Of a stretch of 14,703 nt of DNA, positions 7,818-14,362 are shown piece by piece. Numbering within the stretch: the first letter of the stretch is position 1; each line of letters starts with the position of its first letter. The notes under the pieces were generated by a model. It was given only the letters and a program-made list of their open reading frames with translations. It was not told the origin of the DNA and did no database searches. Made by a program: the position numbers and the translations under genes. The stretch is from Anaerolineae bacterium. Lineage in GTDB: Bacteria > Chloroflexota > Anaerolineae > Aggregatilineales > Phototrophicaceae. The stretch lies in the NCBI GenBank assembly GCA_020848855.1, contig JADLHH010000116.1, positions 1 through 14,703 on the forward strand. The letters run 5' to 3'.

Positions 7818-9641
7818 ATGGGTTTACTCGGCAGCCTCGCCGCAGATAAATACGACCGTCAGTACAGCGACGGCTATCTCGTCAGACGGGTCACGACCTA
7901 CTTCGCGCCGCACAAGCGCCGGCTTGCCGCCGTGCTGGCGCTGGTGATCATCTTCGCGGCGATTGGCGCGGCGACTCCGCTGATCATCTCCACCGCGGTA
8001 CAGGCGCTCGAAGACAACGACGGCGGCAATACGCTGACGCTGATGGTCGGCGGGCTGCTGGTGCTGGCGTTCGCCAACTATATCATCTACATGTTCCGCC
8101 GACGCCTGACCGCGCGGGTGATCGCCGACGTGATCGCCCAGTTGCGCAAGGACGCCTTCAACGCGGCGGTCGAGCGCGACCTCGCTTTCTACGACGAGAA
8201 TAAGTCCGGCAAGATCGTCAGCCGCATCACCAACGACACGCAGGAACTGATGCAGGTGCTGCTGATCGTTACCGACCTGATCGCGCAGTTGACGACGTTC
8301 TTCATCGTCTTCTTCGTGCTCATCCAGCAGAACTGGAAGCTGACGGCGCTGCTGCTGGGCATGATGCCGCTGGTCGTGCTGCTGACGCTGGTCTTCCGGC
8401 ATTTCGCCCGCATCGCCACGCGGCAGGGTTCGCGGGCGATGGCGGCGGTCAACGACAACATTCAGGAGAGCGTGACCGGCATCAGCGTCGCCAAGAACTT
8501 CCGCCAGGAAGCGATGATCTACGACGACTTCGATGAGGTGAACCGCCAGTCGTACACTATCAACCTGCGGCGCGGTTTTGTGCTGGCGACGGTCTTTCCG
8601 GCGCTCAATTCGCTGGAAGGCGTGGTCATCGCCGCGCTGCTGTACGTCGGCGCGACTTTCGTGCTCGACACGGCGATCAACGTCGGCGCGTGGTATTTGT
8701 TCATCCAGGGTGTTGACCGCTTCTGGTTCCCGGTGATGAACCTGTCGTCGTACTGGAGCCAGCTTCAGCAGGGCTTGAGCGCCGTCGAGCGCATCTTCGC
8801 GCTGATCGACGCCGAAAACCTGATCGTGCAGACCGGCAGCGAAATGCCGCCGGCAGACATGCGCGGCGAGATCGAGTTCGACGACGTGGTGTTCGAATAC
8901 AAGAATGGCGAGCGCGTCCTCGACCACTTCAACCTGAAGATCAGCGCGGGCGAAAGCCTGGCGTTCGTCGGTCATACGGGCGCGGGCAAAAGCACGATTG
9001 CCAAGTCGCTGGCGCGCTTCTACGAATTTCAGGGCGGCACGATCCGCGTCGATGGGCAGGATATCCGCCAGTTCGACGTGAAGGCGTACCGCAGCCATCT
9101 GGGTATCGTGCCGCAGCAGCCATTTCTGTTCAGCGGCACGGTCATGGAGAACATCCGCTATGCCCGCCCGGAAGCGACCGATGACGAGATCGTCGAAATT
9201 GCCAACAGCATCGGCAGCGGCGAATGGCTGGAAACGCTGCCCGACGGCTTGCAGAGCGACGTGGGCGAGCGCGGCGCGCGCCTGAGCATGGGGCAGCGCC
9301 AGTTGGTCAGCCTGCTGCGCGTGCTGGTGCAGAAGCCGGCGATTTTCATCCTCGACGAAGCGACCGCCAGCATCGATCCGTTCACCGAGACGCAGATTCA
9401 GGAAGCGCTTGAGCTGATCCTGTCGCGCTCCACGTCGATCCTGATCGCCCACCGCCTGAGTACTGTGCGCAGCGCCGACCGTATCATTGTGCTGCGCGAG
9501 GGCAGGATCATCGAGCAGGGCAGCCACGAGCAGCTAATCGAGCAGGGCGGGCACTACGCCGAGCTGTACAACACCTATTTCCGGCATCAATCGCTGAGCT
9601 ACATCGAAAACTCGAAGGCGATGTTCGCGGCGGGGGGCTGA
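7818..9641 (+). CDS. ABC exporter half-transporter, consensus-site subunit (TM288/BmrD-like)
   Basis: A 607-residue partner half-transporter with six membrane helices in about residues 34-297 and a C-terminal ATPase: Walker A GHTGAGKST (385-393), Q-loop IVPQQPFLF, signature LSMGQ (489-493), Walker B IFILDE (D513, catalytic E514) and H545 in LIAHRLS. The catalytic Glu is present, but the signature has Met where LSGGQ has its first Gly. The degenerate site of the dimer would thus combine this LSMGQ with the Asp-type Walker B of the upstream subunit, while the consensus site uses E514 with the upstream LSGGQ. The two defects therefore fall in the same site, which strongly supports an obligate heterodimer. 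GAGGG (7803-7807) precedes the ATG. Substrate unknown. Confidence 0.93.
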   Translation: MGLLGSLAADKYDRQYSDGYLVRRVTTYFAPHKRRLAAVLALVIIFAAIGAATPLIISTAVQALEDNDGGNTLTLMVGGLLVLAFANYIIYMFRRRLTARVIADVIAQLRKDAFNAAVERDLAFYDENKSGKIVSRITNDTQELMQVLLIVTDLIAQLTTFFIVFFVLIQQNWKLTALLLGMMPLVVLLTLVFRHFARIATRQGSRAMAAVNDNIQESVTGISVAKNFRQEAMIYDDFDEVNRQSYTINLRRGFVLATVFPALNSLEGVVIAALLYVGATFVLDTAINVGAWYLFIQGVDRFWFPVMNLSSYWSQLQQGLSAVERIFALIDAENLIVQTGSEMPPADMRGEIEFDDVVFEYKNGERVLDHFNLKISAGESLAFVGHTGAGKSTIAKSLARFYEFQGGTIRVDGQDIRQFDVKAYRSHLGIVPQQPFLFSGTVMENIRYARPEATDDEIVEIANSIGSGEWLETLPDGLQSDVGERGARLSMGQRQLVSLLRVLVQKPAIFILDEATASIDPFTETQIQEALELILSRSTSILIAHRLSTVRSADRIIVLREGRIIEQGSHEQLIEQGGHYAELYNTYFRHQSLSYIENSKAMFAAGG

Positions 9642-9648
9642 GCGACCG

Positions 9649-9836
9649 ATGTCGCTGAAAGCCGCCCTGTTCGACCTGAACGACACGCTGTTCGACAACC
9701 AGTACAGCACTTGCTGCGTACCGCTGGAGTCCGCGCAATCTGGTTGAATCGTCGTCGAGACGCATGTCCCGATCCGGTGCTGGCGGTCGAGATTCGCACG
9801 CTCGATGCTGTTCCGCCGCATCTGCCGCCTGTCTGA
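9649..9836 (+). pseudogene. HAD-superfamily hydrolase remnant with internal deletion and frameshift
   Basis: An ATG at 9649, seven bases after the ABC stop, opens a 32-codon frame (stop 9745-9747) beginning MSLKAALFDLNDTLFDNQYS, which is the classic N-terminal HAD motif I. The frame then loses similarity. From about 9703 a different frame reads HLLRTAGVRAIWLNRR followed by VEIRTLDAVPP and TGA at 9834-9836, which is the typical last ~40 residues of a HAD hydrolase (AG-x-RA-x-W-x-NR, then the final I-x-x-L stretch). About 60 codons remain of a family that is usually 200-250, so most of the cap and core was deleted and the junction is out of frame. Motif I reads DLNDT, with Asn in place of the second Asp. 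No functional enzyme is expected. Confidence 0.75.
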
Positions 9837-9854
9837 GCCTGTACGATTGGGCAG

Positions 9855-9883
9855 TTGCCCGAAATTCGCACCTAAGCGATATT
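9855..9883 (+). promoter_or_regulatory. Candidate promoter for the cytochrome gene
   Basis: TTGCCC (9855-9860) and GATATT (9878-9883) are separated by 17 bases; each matches 4 of 6 consensus positions. The predicted start near 9890 gives a ~28-base leader with AGGAG (9909-9913) before the ATG at 9918. An alternative -10, TATATT (9890-9895), has no partner. The region is AT-richer than its surroundings, as expected for a promoter. Confidence 0.35.
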
Positions 9884-9917
9884 GGGACATATATTTCATG
9901 TGAAACTCAGGAGATAT

Positions 9918-10307
9918 ATGCGACTACTAGCAGTTTGCGTGCTGATCGCGCTGATCATCGCTGCCTGCGGCGCGCCGCCCGCCGCGACTTTCGCTGACCT
10001 GCCAGTGGGCGATGCTGCGCACGGCGCGCAGCTATTCGACCAGAGGATCAACGGGGCGCCTGCCTGTTCGTCGTGCCACACGCTGGACGGCAGCGTGCTG
10101 ATGGGACCAAGCCTGCAGAATTACGCCGCCATCGCGCCGGTCACGGAAGCCGGGGCGGCGTCGCTGGCGGAATACACATTCACGAGCATTGTCCAGCCGG
10201 GCGCTTTCGTCGTCAGCGGCTTCGGGAATACAATGTATAGGCAGTACCAGCGTCAGCTTTCGCCTCAGGATACAGCCGATCTGATCGCCTACTTACTTAC
10301 GCTTTAA
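9918..10307 (+). CDS. Lipoprotein mono-heme cytochrome c (class I)
   Basis: A 129-residue electron-transfer protein anchored outside the cytoplasmic membrane. Residues 1-17 form a short lipoprotein signal ending LIIAAC, with C17 the predicted lipid-modified cysteine. One heme-c site, CSSCH (50-54), and a candidate axial Met at 106 (FGNTMYRQY) follow; the closing helix LSPQDTADLIAYLLTL is typical of class I cytochromes. Spacing and size fit small cytochrome c subunits that carry electrons to or from membrane complexes. The ATG at 9918 is preferred over one 36 bases upstream because AGGAG (9909-9913) lies 4 bases before it and the signal peptide then starts correctly with MR. The next gene begins 13 bases after the stop, so the two probably form an operon. 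Exact redox partners unknown. Confidence 0.9.
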   Translation: MRLLAVCVLIALIIAACGAPPAATFADLPVGDAAHGAQLFDQRINGAPACSSCHTLDGSVLMGPSLQNYAAIAPVTEAGAASLAEYTFTSIVQPGAFVVSGFGNTMYRQYQRQLSPQDTADLIAYLLTL

Positions 10308-10320
10308 GGGGGAAACCGTC

Positions 10321-10824
10321 ATGGTTATCGTGCTCGTTCTGCTTCGCCTGATTCACATTCTGGGAGCATTCGTCTGGGTTGGGATCGCGTTCACTCAGGT
10401 ATTCCTGATCAGCCCGGCGCTGGCGAGTTCCGGTGAAAGTGGACTGCGCTTCGCCAAAGCCATGAACGCACGCCCTATCGCTCGCATGGCTATCTCGGCA
10501 GCCGCTACGGTGACCGTGCTGGCGGGTATCCTGCTCTATCTTGTTGGCAACTCTGCCAGCCACTTCTCGCAGACCGGCAACATCGTGCTGGGGATTGGCG
10601 CGGTCGCCGGGCTGTTAGCGGCAGGACATGGCGGCGCGGTCACCGGGCGGCTCGCGGCGCAGCTTGGCAGGCTGGTCAATCAGTACGTCACCGATCAGGG
10701 GATGAATCCCGAAGGCTTGCCCGCCATTCGTGAGACCGCCACCAAGCTGGCGATGCACACGCGCATCAGCTTCGTGATCATGCTGGTTGCGCTCATCTTC
10801 ATGGGCAGCGCGCGCTATCTGTAG
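10321..10824 (+). CDS. Four-helix membrane protein, DUF2269/CopD-like
   Basis: A 167-residue integral membrane protein with four hydrophobic helices (about 2-30, 53-76, 86-105 and 147-164). The N-terminal LRLIHILGAFVWVG carries H12, and further membrane-proximal histidines occur at H103 (GHGG) and H146 (AMHTRIS); this pattern resembles DUF2269 and CopD-like proteins, in which such histidines may bind heme or copper. GGGGG (10309-10313) precedes the ATG. It follows the cytochrome c gene by 13 bases, so a role in membrane electron transfer is plausible, but that is inference from context. It ends just before the perfect palindrome at 10831-10862. Confidence 0.7.
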   Translation: MVIVLVLLRLIHILGAFVWVGIAFTQVFLISPALASSGESGLRFAKAMNARPIARMAISAAATVTVLAGILLYLVGNSASHFSQTGNIVLGIGAVAGLLAAGHGGAVTGRLAAQLGRLVNQYVTDQGMNPEGLPAIRETATKLAMHTRISFVIMLVALIFMGSARYL

Positions 10825-10830
10825 AATCTG

Positions 10831-10862
10831 TTCAGGGGCACGATACGTATCGTGCCCCTGAA
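10831..10862. terminator. Perfect 32-bp palindrome between convergent genes
   Basis: The left arm TTCAGGGGCACGATAC (10831-10846) is exactly the reverse complement of the right arm (10847-10862), with no spacer. It fills the 44-base gap between the membrane protein gene (stop 10822-10824) and the aldo/keto reductase gene (stop at 10869). As RNA it would make a strong hairpin in either direction, so a bidirectional terminator is the simplest reading, although neither side has a T-run. A binding site for a dimeric regulator is less likely downstream of both genes. Confidence 0.6.
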
Positions 10863-10868
10863 TTCCCG

Positions 10869-11846
10869 TCAATGCCCCAGCACCCGGTGCGGCTGGTACG
10901 GCTCCTCCAGCCGGGCGATTTCTTCCGCCGAGAGCCTGATTTCCAGCGCGGCGACCGCCTGCTCCAGATGCGGCATTTTGCTCGCGCCGAGGATCGGCGA
11001 GGTGATGCCGGGCTTGTGCAGCATCCACGCCAGGGCGACCTGCGCCGGGGCGACGTCGTGTTGCCCCGCCAGCTCCACGACCCGATCCACCACCGTGAAG
11101 TCGCTGGCTTCGTAGTACATGCTGTGGGCGAAGCCGTCGCTCTTTGAGCGAGTGGTGTCTCCGCTCCGGGCGGCGGTGCGGTTGCCCGCCAGGAAGCCGC
11201 GCGCCAGCGGACTCCAGGGGATGACCCCCACGCCCTGATCGATGCACAGCGGGACCATCTCGCGTTCTTCTTCGCGGTAGACCAAATTGTAGTGATTCTG
11301 CATCGAGACGAACCGCGTCCAGCCACGCAGGTCGGCGACGTACAGCGATTTGGCGAACTCCCATGCGTCCATACTGCTCGCGCCGATGTACAGCACCTTG
11401 CCCGCCCGCACCAGATCGTGCAGGGCTTCCAGCATCTCTTCCATCGGCGTTGCGTGATCCAGCCGGTGTATCTGGTACAGGTCGATGTAATCGGTTCCGA
11501 GCCGCCGCAGCGAATCTTCCACGGCGTGGGTGATGTGCTTGCGCGACAGCCCGCGCTGGGTAGGTTTGTCGCCCATCGGGTTATAGACCTTGGTGGCGAT
11601 CACCACTTCGTCGCGCCGGGCGAAATCCTTCAGCGCGCGCCCGGTGACTTCCTCGCTGACGCCCAGCGAATAGATGTCTGCCGTGTCGAAGAAGTTGATG
11701 CCAAGTTCCAGTGCGCGCTGGAAAAATGGGCGGGATGCGTCTTCTTCCAGCACCCAGTCGCGCCATTTCGACGTGCCGTAGGTCATGCAGCCGAGGCATA
11801 TCCGCGAGACTTTCAGCCCGCTGCTGCCAAGATTGACGTAATCCAT
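10869..11846 (-). CDS. Aldo/keto reductase, YajO-like
   Basis: A 325-residue cytosolic NADPH-dependent oxidoreductase with a TIM-barrel fold. The catalytic tetrad is complete: D54 and Y59 in FFDTADIYS, K86 in ATKVY and H127 in LYQIHR. Motifs LGCMTYG, SRKHI, GASSMDAW, YNLVYREEEREMVPLC, IPWSPLARG and the ending PYQPHRVLGH follow E. coli YajO closely in order and length (324 residues). YajO has been linked to 1-deoxyxylulose-5-phosphate formation, but most relatives are broad aldehyde or ketone reductases, so the substrate here is open. The ATG at 11846 is preceded at 8 bases by AAGGAG, which overlaps the TAA stop of the upstream glycosyltransferase; the genes are 12 bases apart and surely cotranscribed. 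No metabolic link between the two is apparent. Confidence 0.92.
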   Translation of the reverse strand: MDYVNLGSSGLKVSRICLGCMTYGTSKWRDWVLEEDASRPFFQRALELGINFFDTADIYSLGVSEEVTGRALKDFARRDEVVIATKVYNPMGDKPTQRGLSRKHITHAVEDSLRRLGTDYIDLYQIHRLDHATPMEEMLEALHDLVRAGKVLYIGASSMDAWEFAKSLYVADLRGWTRFVSMQNHYNLVYREEEREMVPLCIDQGVGVIPWSPLARGFLAGNRTAARSGDTTRSKSDGFAHSMYYEASDFTVVDRVVELAGQHDVAPAQVALAWMLHKPGITSPILGASKMPHLEQAVAALEIRLSAEEIARLEEPYQPHRVLGH

Positions 11847-11854
11847 GCGCGTGA

Positions 11855-11860
11855 CTCCTT
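11855..11860 (-). promoter_or_regulatory. Shine-Dalgarno of the reductase overlapping the upstream stop codon
   Basis: AAGGAG on the minus strand shares bases with the TAA stop (11859-11861) of the glycosyltransferase gene, reading TAAGGAG, and lies 8 bases before the reductase ATG. This is a typical arrangement for translational coupling. Confidence 0.7.
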
Positions 11861-13745
11861 ATTCTCCTGCCAGTGGAAGATCGACCCAGGGTGCGGCGCT
11901 GCCAGCTTGGTCGTAGGCGTTGCTGCCCACGATGTTACCGCTTTCGAGGCGGTACATGCCAACCCGCAGAGTCACGGCTTCAGGCGGGCGGTCAAAGGCG
12001 ATGAAGGTGATGATGCGGTCGCCGGGACACCAGTACTTGCCGGAATAGAAGCTAGCGTCGTGCTGGGCGATGCGATTGCCGTCAACGTCGAGCAGGTGGA
12101 CAAAATACTGGTAATCCTGCGTACCGTGTCCGGCGAGCGACCAGTCGAGGTAGAGTCGACCATTGGCGAAGCGGTAACCGCCGAGCGTCGCGCCGCTGTC
12201 GAACGGTGCGGGTTGGATCGGCGTAATATCGGGACCATTCCATGTGGGTGGTGTATCGATCCGGTCGAGGGTGTAGCTGCCTTCGCCTTCGCGCAGCGGG
12301 AAGACCAGATGCTCGGCGCTGTGGTACAGGTCGGCGAACTCGTAAGGCGTTGCGCCGGGTGCGCGCAGCAGCGAGAAGGGGTGATCCGGCAGCAGGGCGA
12401 TGCCACCGTTAGCGATTACCGCTTCACGCAGACATGTCACGCTGTCGTGCAGCAGCGGGGGCCACAGCTTCGGCAGCGCCTGCTCAATCGAACCTGCGAT
12501 CATCACCACGTCATCGTCAAGATGGTCGCGTATGTCCAGGTAATAGCGGATTGGTGTGGCGTAGGCATTGTTCATGAAGCCTGGCGCGTAAATGAAGTTA
12601 TCGTCGGCAAACGTCAGGAAGCTGTGCCAATCGGCAACCTGGGTGATGGCGATTGCGCCGACGGCGGCGAGCGTCGCCCAGCGCAGTCGCAGCTTTCCCG
12701 TCGACTGCGCTGCCAGCCAGATGATTCCTTCGGCGGCGAGCAGCATGTATACCGGGATGCACGGGATGTAGTAGTGTGGATGACTCATGTAGACGCCTGT
12801 GATCAGGCTGACAGGCGTCAGGAAGCCCCAGAGCAGCAGGAAGAGCGCACATCGACGTGAGCGCTGCCAGACGCGCCACAGACCCAATCCCGTGAGCGGG
12901 ATTAGCGCCAACCACAGGATGCCAACGACCGGGTACTGTGAGATCAGTTCGACGCCGGGCGGGAAGACAAAGCGCTCGCCTAAGCCCAAACCGGTCGCCA
13001 GCCCGACGATCTGTTCCAGCGGGATGAGCGACATACCTGTGGTGTCGCGCACCGCATTCGGGCTGCCAGGTGTCTGGATCACACCGGCGATATATGGCGC
13101 GAGCGTCAGCAGCGCTAGCCCGATGCTGATAACGACCGCGCTCCAGGAAATGCGTTTGCGTTCTATCCAGAGTAGCCACACATAGGCAGGCAGCAGCGCC
13201 CACGCTGCGAAATGTATCTGCATGGCGAAGACCAGCACCGGCAGGCACAGCGCCTGTGCCCAGCGTTTCTTTTCAACGAACCCGTATAGCCCAAGCAGGA
13301 AGCCCGCCAGAATCAGCGGCGTGTGCATATCCTGTCCCCAGATTTTGCGGCTGTAGACTACTGCCCAGGGGGAAACGGCATAGAGCAACCCGGCGATCAT
13401 GGCGACGCTCGGTCTGAAATAGCGGTAGGCGATCAGCCACAGCAGCCCGACGCCGATCACGTTGAGGGCGGCGATGAAGACGACCGCGAACATGGGATCG
13501 CTGGAGATGAGATACGGCACGACGAGCAGATAAATACCGGTTGGCGGATTCGGGATATGCGCCGACGAGACGATGCCGAGCAGCGGGAACGATTCGCCGT
13601 CAGCCATCGACTGCGCCAGCGTGGACATCGTCGCTTCGTCGTACCAGAATTCGCTGCTGTCCAGATTGCCGAAACGCAGTAGCCCGGCGGCGAGCAGGAT
13701 CAGCGCCAGCCCGAACAGATGCTGTCTTCGGATCGGATGGATCAA
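11859..13745 (-). CDS. GT39/PMT_2-type membrane glycosyltransferase with C-terminal beta domain (GT-D)
   Basis: A 628-residue polytopic membrane glycosyltransferase of the polyprenyl-phosphate-sugar type. The first helix (10-25) is followed by D36-E37 in FWYDEATMS, the catalytic-site signature, and then by SSAHIPNPPTGIYLLVVPYL, equivalent to the family HPP motif. Roughly ten membrane helices reach about residue 385. The soluble tail includes a final beta-rich segment (about 515-628: GGYRFANGRLYLDWSL, FVHLLDVDGNRIAQHD, WCPGD) like that at the end of GT-C. The start is TTG at 13745, supported by GGGAG 8 bases upstream; the frame is open further upstream but offers only non-standard codons. A short ORF with a good Shine-Dalgarno ends across this TTG. 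Cotranscribed with the downstream aldo/keto reductase. Acceptor unknown. Confidence 0.82.
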   Translation of the reverse strand: MIHPIRRQHLFGLALILLAAGLLRFGNLDSSEFWYDEATMSTLAQSMADGESFPLLGIVSSAHIPNPPTGIYLLVVPYLISSDPMFAVVFIAALNVIGVGLLWLIAYRYFRPSVAMIAGLLYAVSPWAVVYSRKIWGQDMHTPLILAGFLLGLYGFVEKKRWAQALCLPVLVFAMQIHFAAWALLPAYVWLLWIERKRISWSAVVISIGLALLTLAPYIAGVIQTPGSPNAVRDTTGMSLIPLEQIVGLATGLGLGERFVFPPGVELISQYPVVGILWLALIPLTGLGLWRVWQRSRRCALFLLLWGFLTPVSLITGVYMSHPHYYIPCIPVYMLLAAEGIIWLAAQSTGKLRLRWATLAAVGAIAITQVADWHSFLTFADDNFIYAPGFMNNAYATPIRYYLDIRDHLDDDVVMIAGSIEQALPKLWPPLLHDSVTCLREAVIANGGIALLPDHPFSLLRAPGATPYEFADLYHSAEHLVFPLREGEGSYTLDRIDTPPTWNGPDITPIQPAPFDSGATLGGYRFANGRLYLDWSLAGHGTQDYQYFVHLLDVDGNRIAQHDASFYSGKYWCPGDRIITFIAFDRPPEAVTLRVGMYRLESGNIVGSNAYDQAGSAAPWVDLPLAGE

Positions 13746-13798
13746 ACCGCGTACTCCCGCGATGCTCGTTTCACCTCTGCCGGGGCTTCGACTGCCAC
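13742..13798 (-). CDS. Possible 18-codon leader ORF overlapping the GT-D start
   Basis: GTG at 13798 begins MAVEAPAEVKRASREYAV and ends at TGA 13744-13742, overlapping the TTG start of GT-D by two bases. AAGGAG (13807-13812) lies 8 bases upstream, the best ribosome site in this gap. A 30-residue form could start at GTG 13834. No similarity recognised. It could be a coupling leader peptide or chance; the good ribosome site is the only positive evidence. Confidence 0.25.
   Translation of the reverse strand: MAVEAPAEVKRASREYAV
13754..13758 (-). promoter_or_regulatory. Shine-Dalgarno deciding the TTG start of GT-D
   Basis: GGGAG on the minus strand, 8 bases before the TTG at 13745. It sits within the possible leader ORF and is the only ribosome site suited to that TTG. 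Confidence 0.45.
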
Positions 13799-13844
13799 GA
13801 ATGCTGCTCCTTCGACGGCGTTGACCGATAGCACTTATTTTGTG

Positions 13845-14342
13845 TCAGGTAAGAGATTTTCGCAGGTGGTAGACGGTCGTCCCGTCCGGCATCGATTCGG
13901 CTTCGCTGGTGATGGTGTAACCCATGCGCTGCCAGAAACGGATCGCTCCCGGATTGTTCACCTGTACGCCGGACAGTATCGCATCAACCTGCGGCTGAAG
14001 GCGAATCGCCGCCTCGACGCGCGCGACGACCGCCGCGCCCAGCCCCATGTTGCGATACGGCTGAGCGATCATCAGCAGCGAGATGAAGGCGTGCCGGGGA
14101 TCGCACTCGAAGCCCGACAGCACGTAATCGACTACGCCGAGCATTATCTCATCCGGCGCGAAAATACCGCAGAACGTCCCGCCCATCTCGACGGACTGTG
14201 CTATATCCTGCTGCACCATCGCCAGCGACGCGGTCGCAACCGGACCCAGCGCGAGGAAATCCTCGCAGCCCCGATACACGTCGAGGACGGCTGGCAGATC
14301 GTTGTCCGTCAGCGGGCGAATGCTGAAAGCAGGGTCAGCCAC
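13845..14342 (-). CDS. GNAT-family N-acetyltransferase
   Basis: A 165-residue acetyltransferase of the GCN5-related (GNAT) superfamily, which transfers an acetyl group from acetyl-CoA to an amine on a small molecule or protein. The N-terminal FSIRPLTDNDLPAVLDVY is the usual first strand and helix. The acetyl-CoA pyrophosphate loop is Q94-P-Y-R97-N-M-G100-L-G102-A, followed by helix VVARVEAAI; VNNPGAIRFWQRMGY is the conserved C-terminal motif B block. The length is typical. The start is GTG at 14342, with GAGG (14347-14350) four bases upstream. It lies 20 bases behind the thiolase gene on the same strand, so the two are probably cotranscribed. The substrate cannot be inferred. Confidence 0.9.
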   Translation of the reverse strand: MADPAFSIRPLTDNDLPAVLDVYRGCEDFLALGPVATASLAMVQQDIAQSVEMGGTFCGIFAPDEIMLGVVDYVLSGFECDPRHAFISLLMIAQPYRNMGLGAAVVARVEAAIRLQPQVDAILSGVQVNNPGAIRFWQRMGYTITSEAESMPDGTTVYHLRKSLT

Positions 14343-14362
14343 GACGCCTCAGGTGATGAATC

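Noticed and set aside
7824..9527. 567-codon minus-strand ORF opposite the second ABC gene
   Set aside because: Composition dominated by Arg, Gln, Asp and His, with no motif; the sense strand encodes a complete ABC half-transporter.
11292..12860. 522-codon plus-strand ORF across the reductase and GT-D
   Set aside because: It spans two well-supported minus-strand genes and their junction, with no domain or ribosome site; chance open frame.
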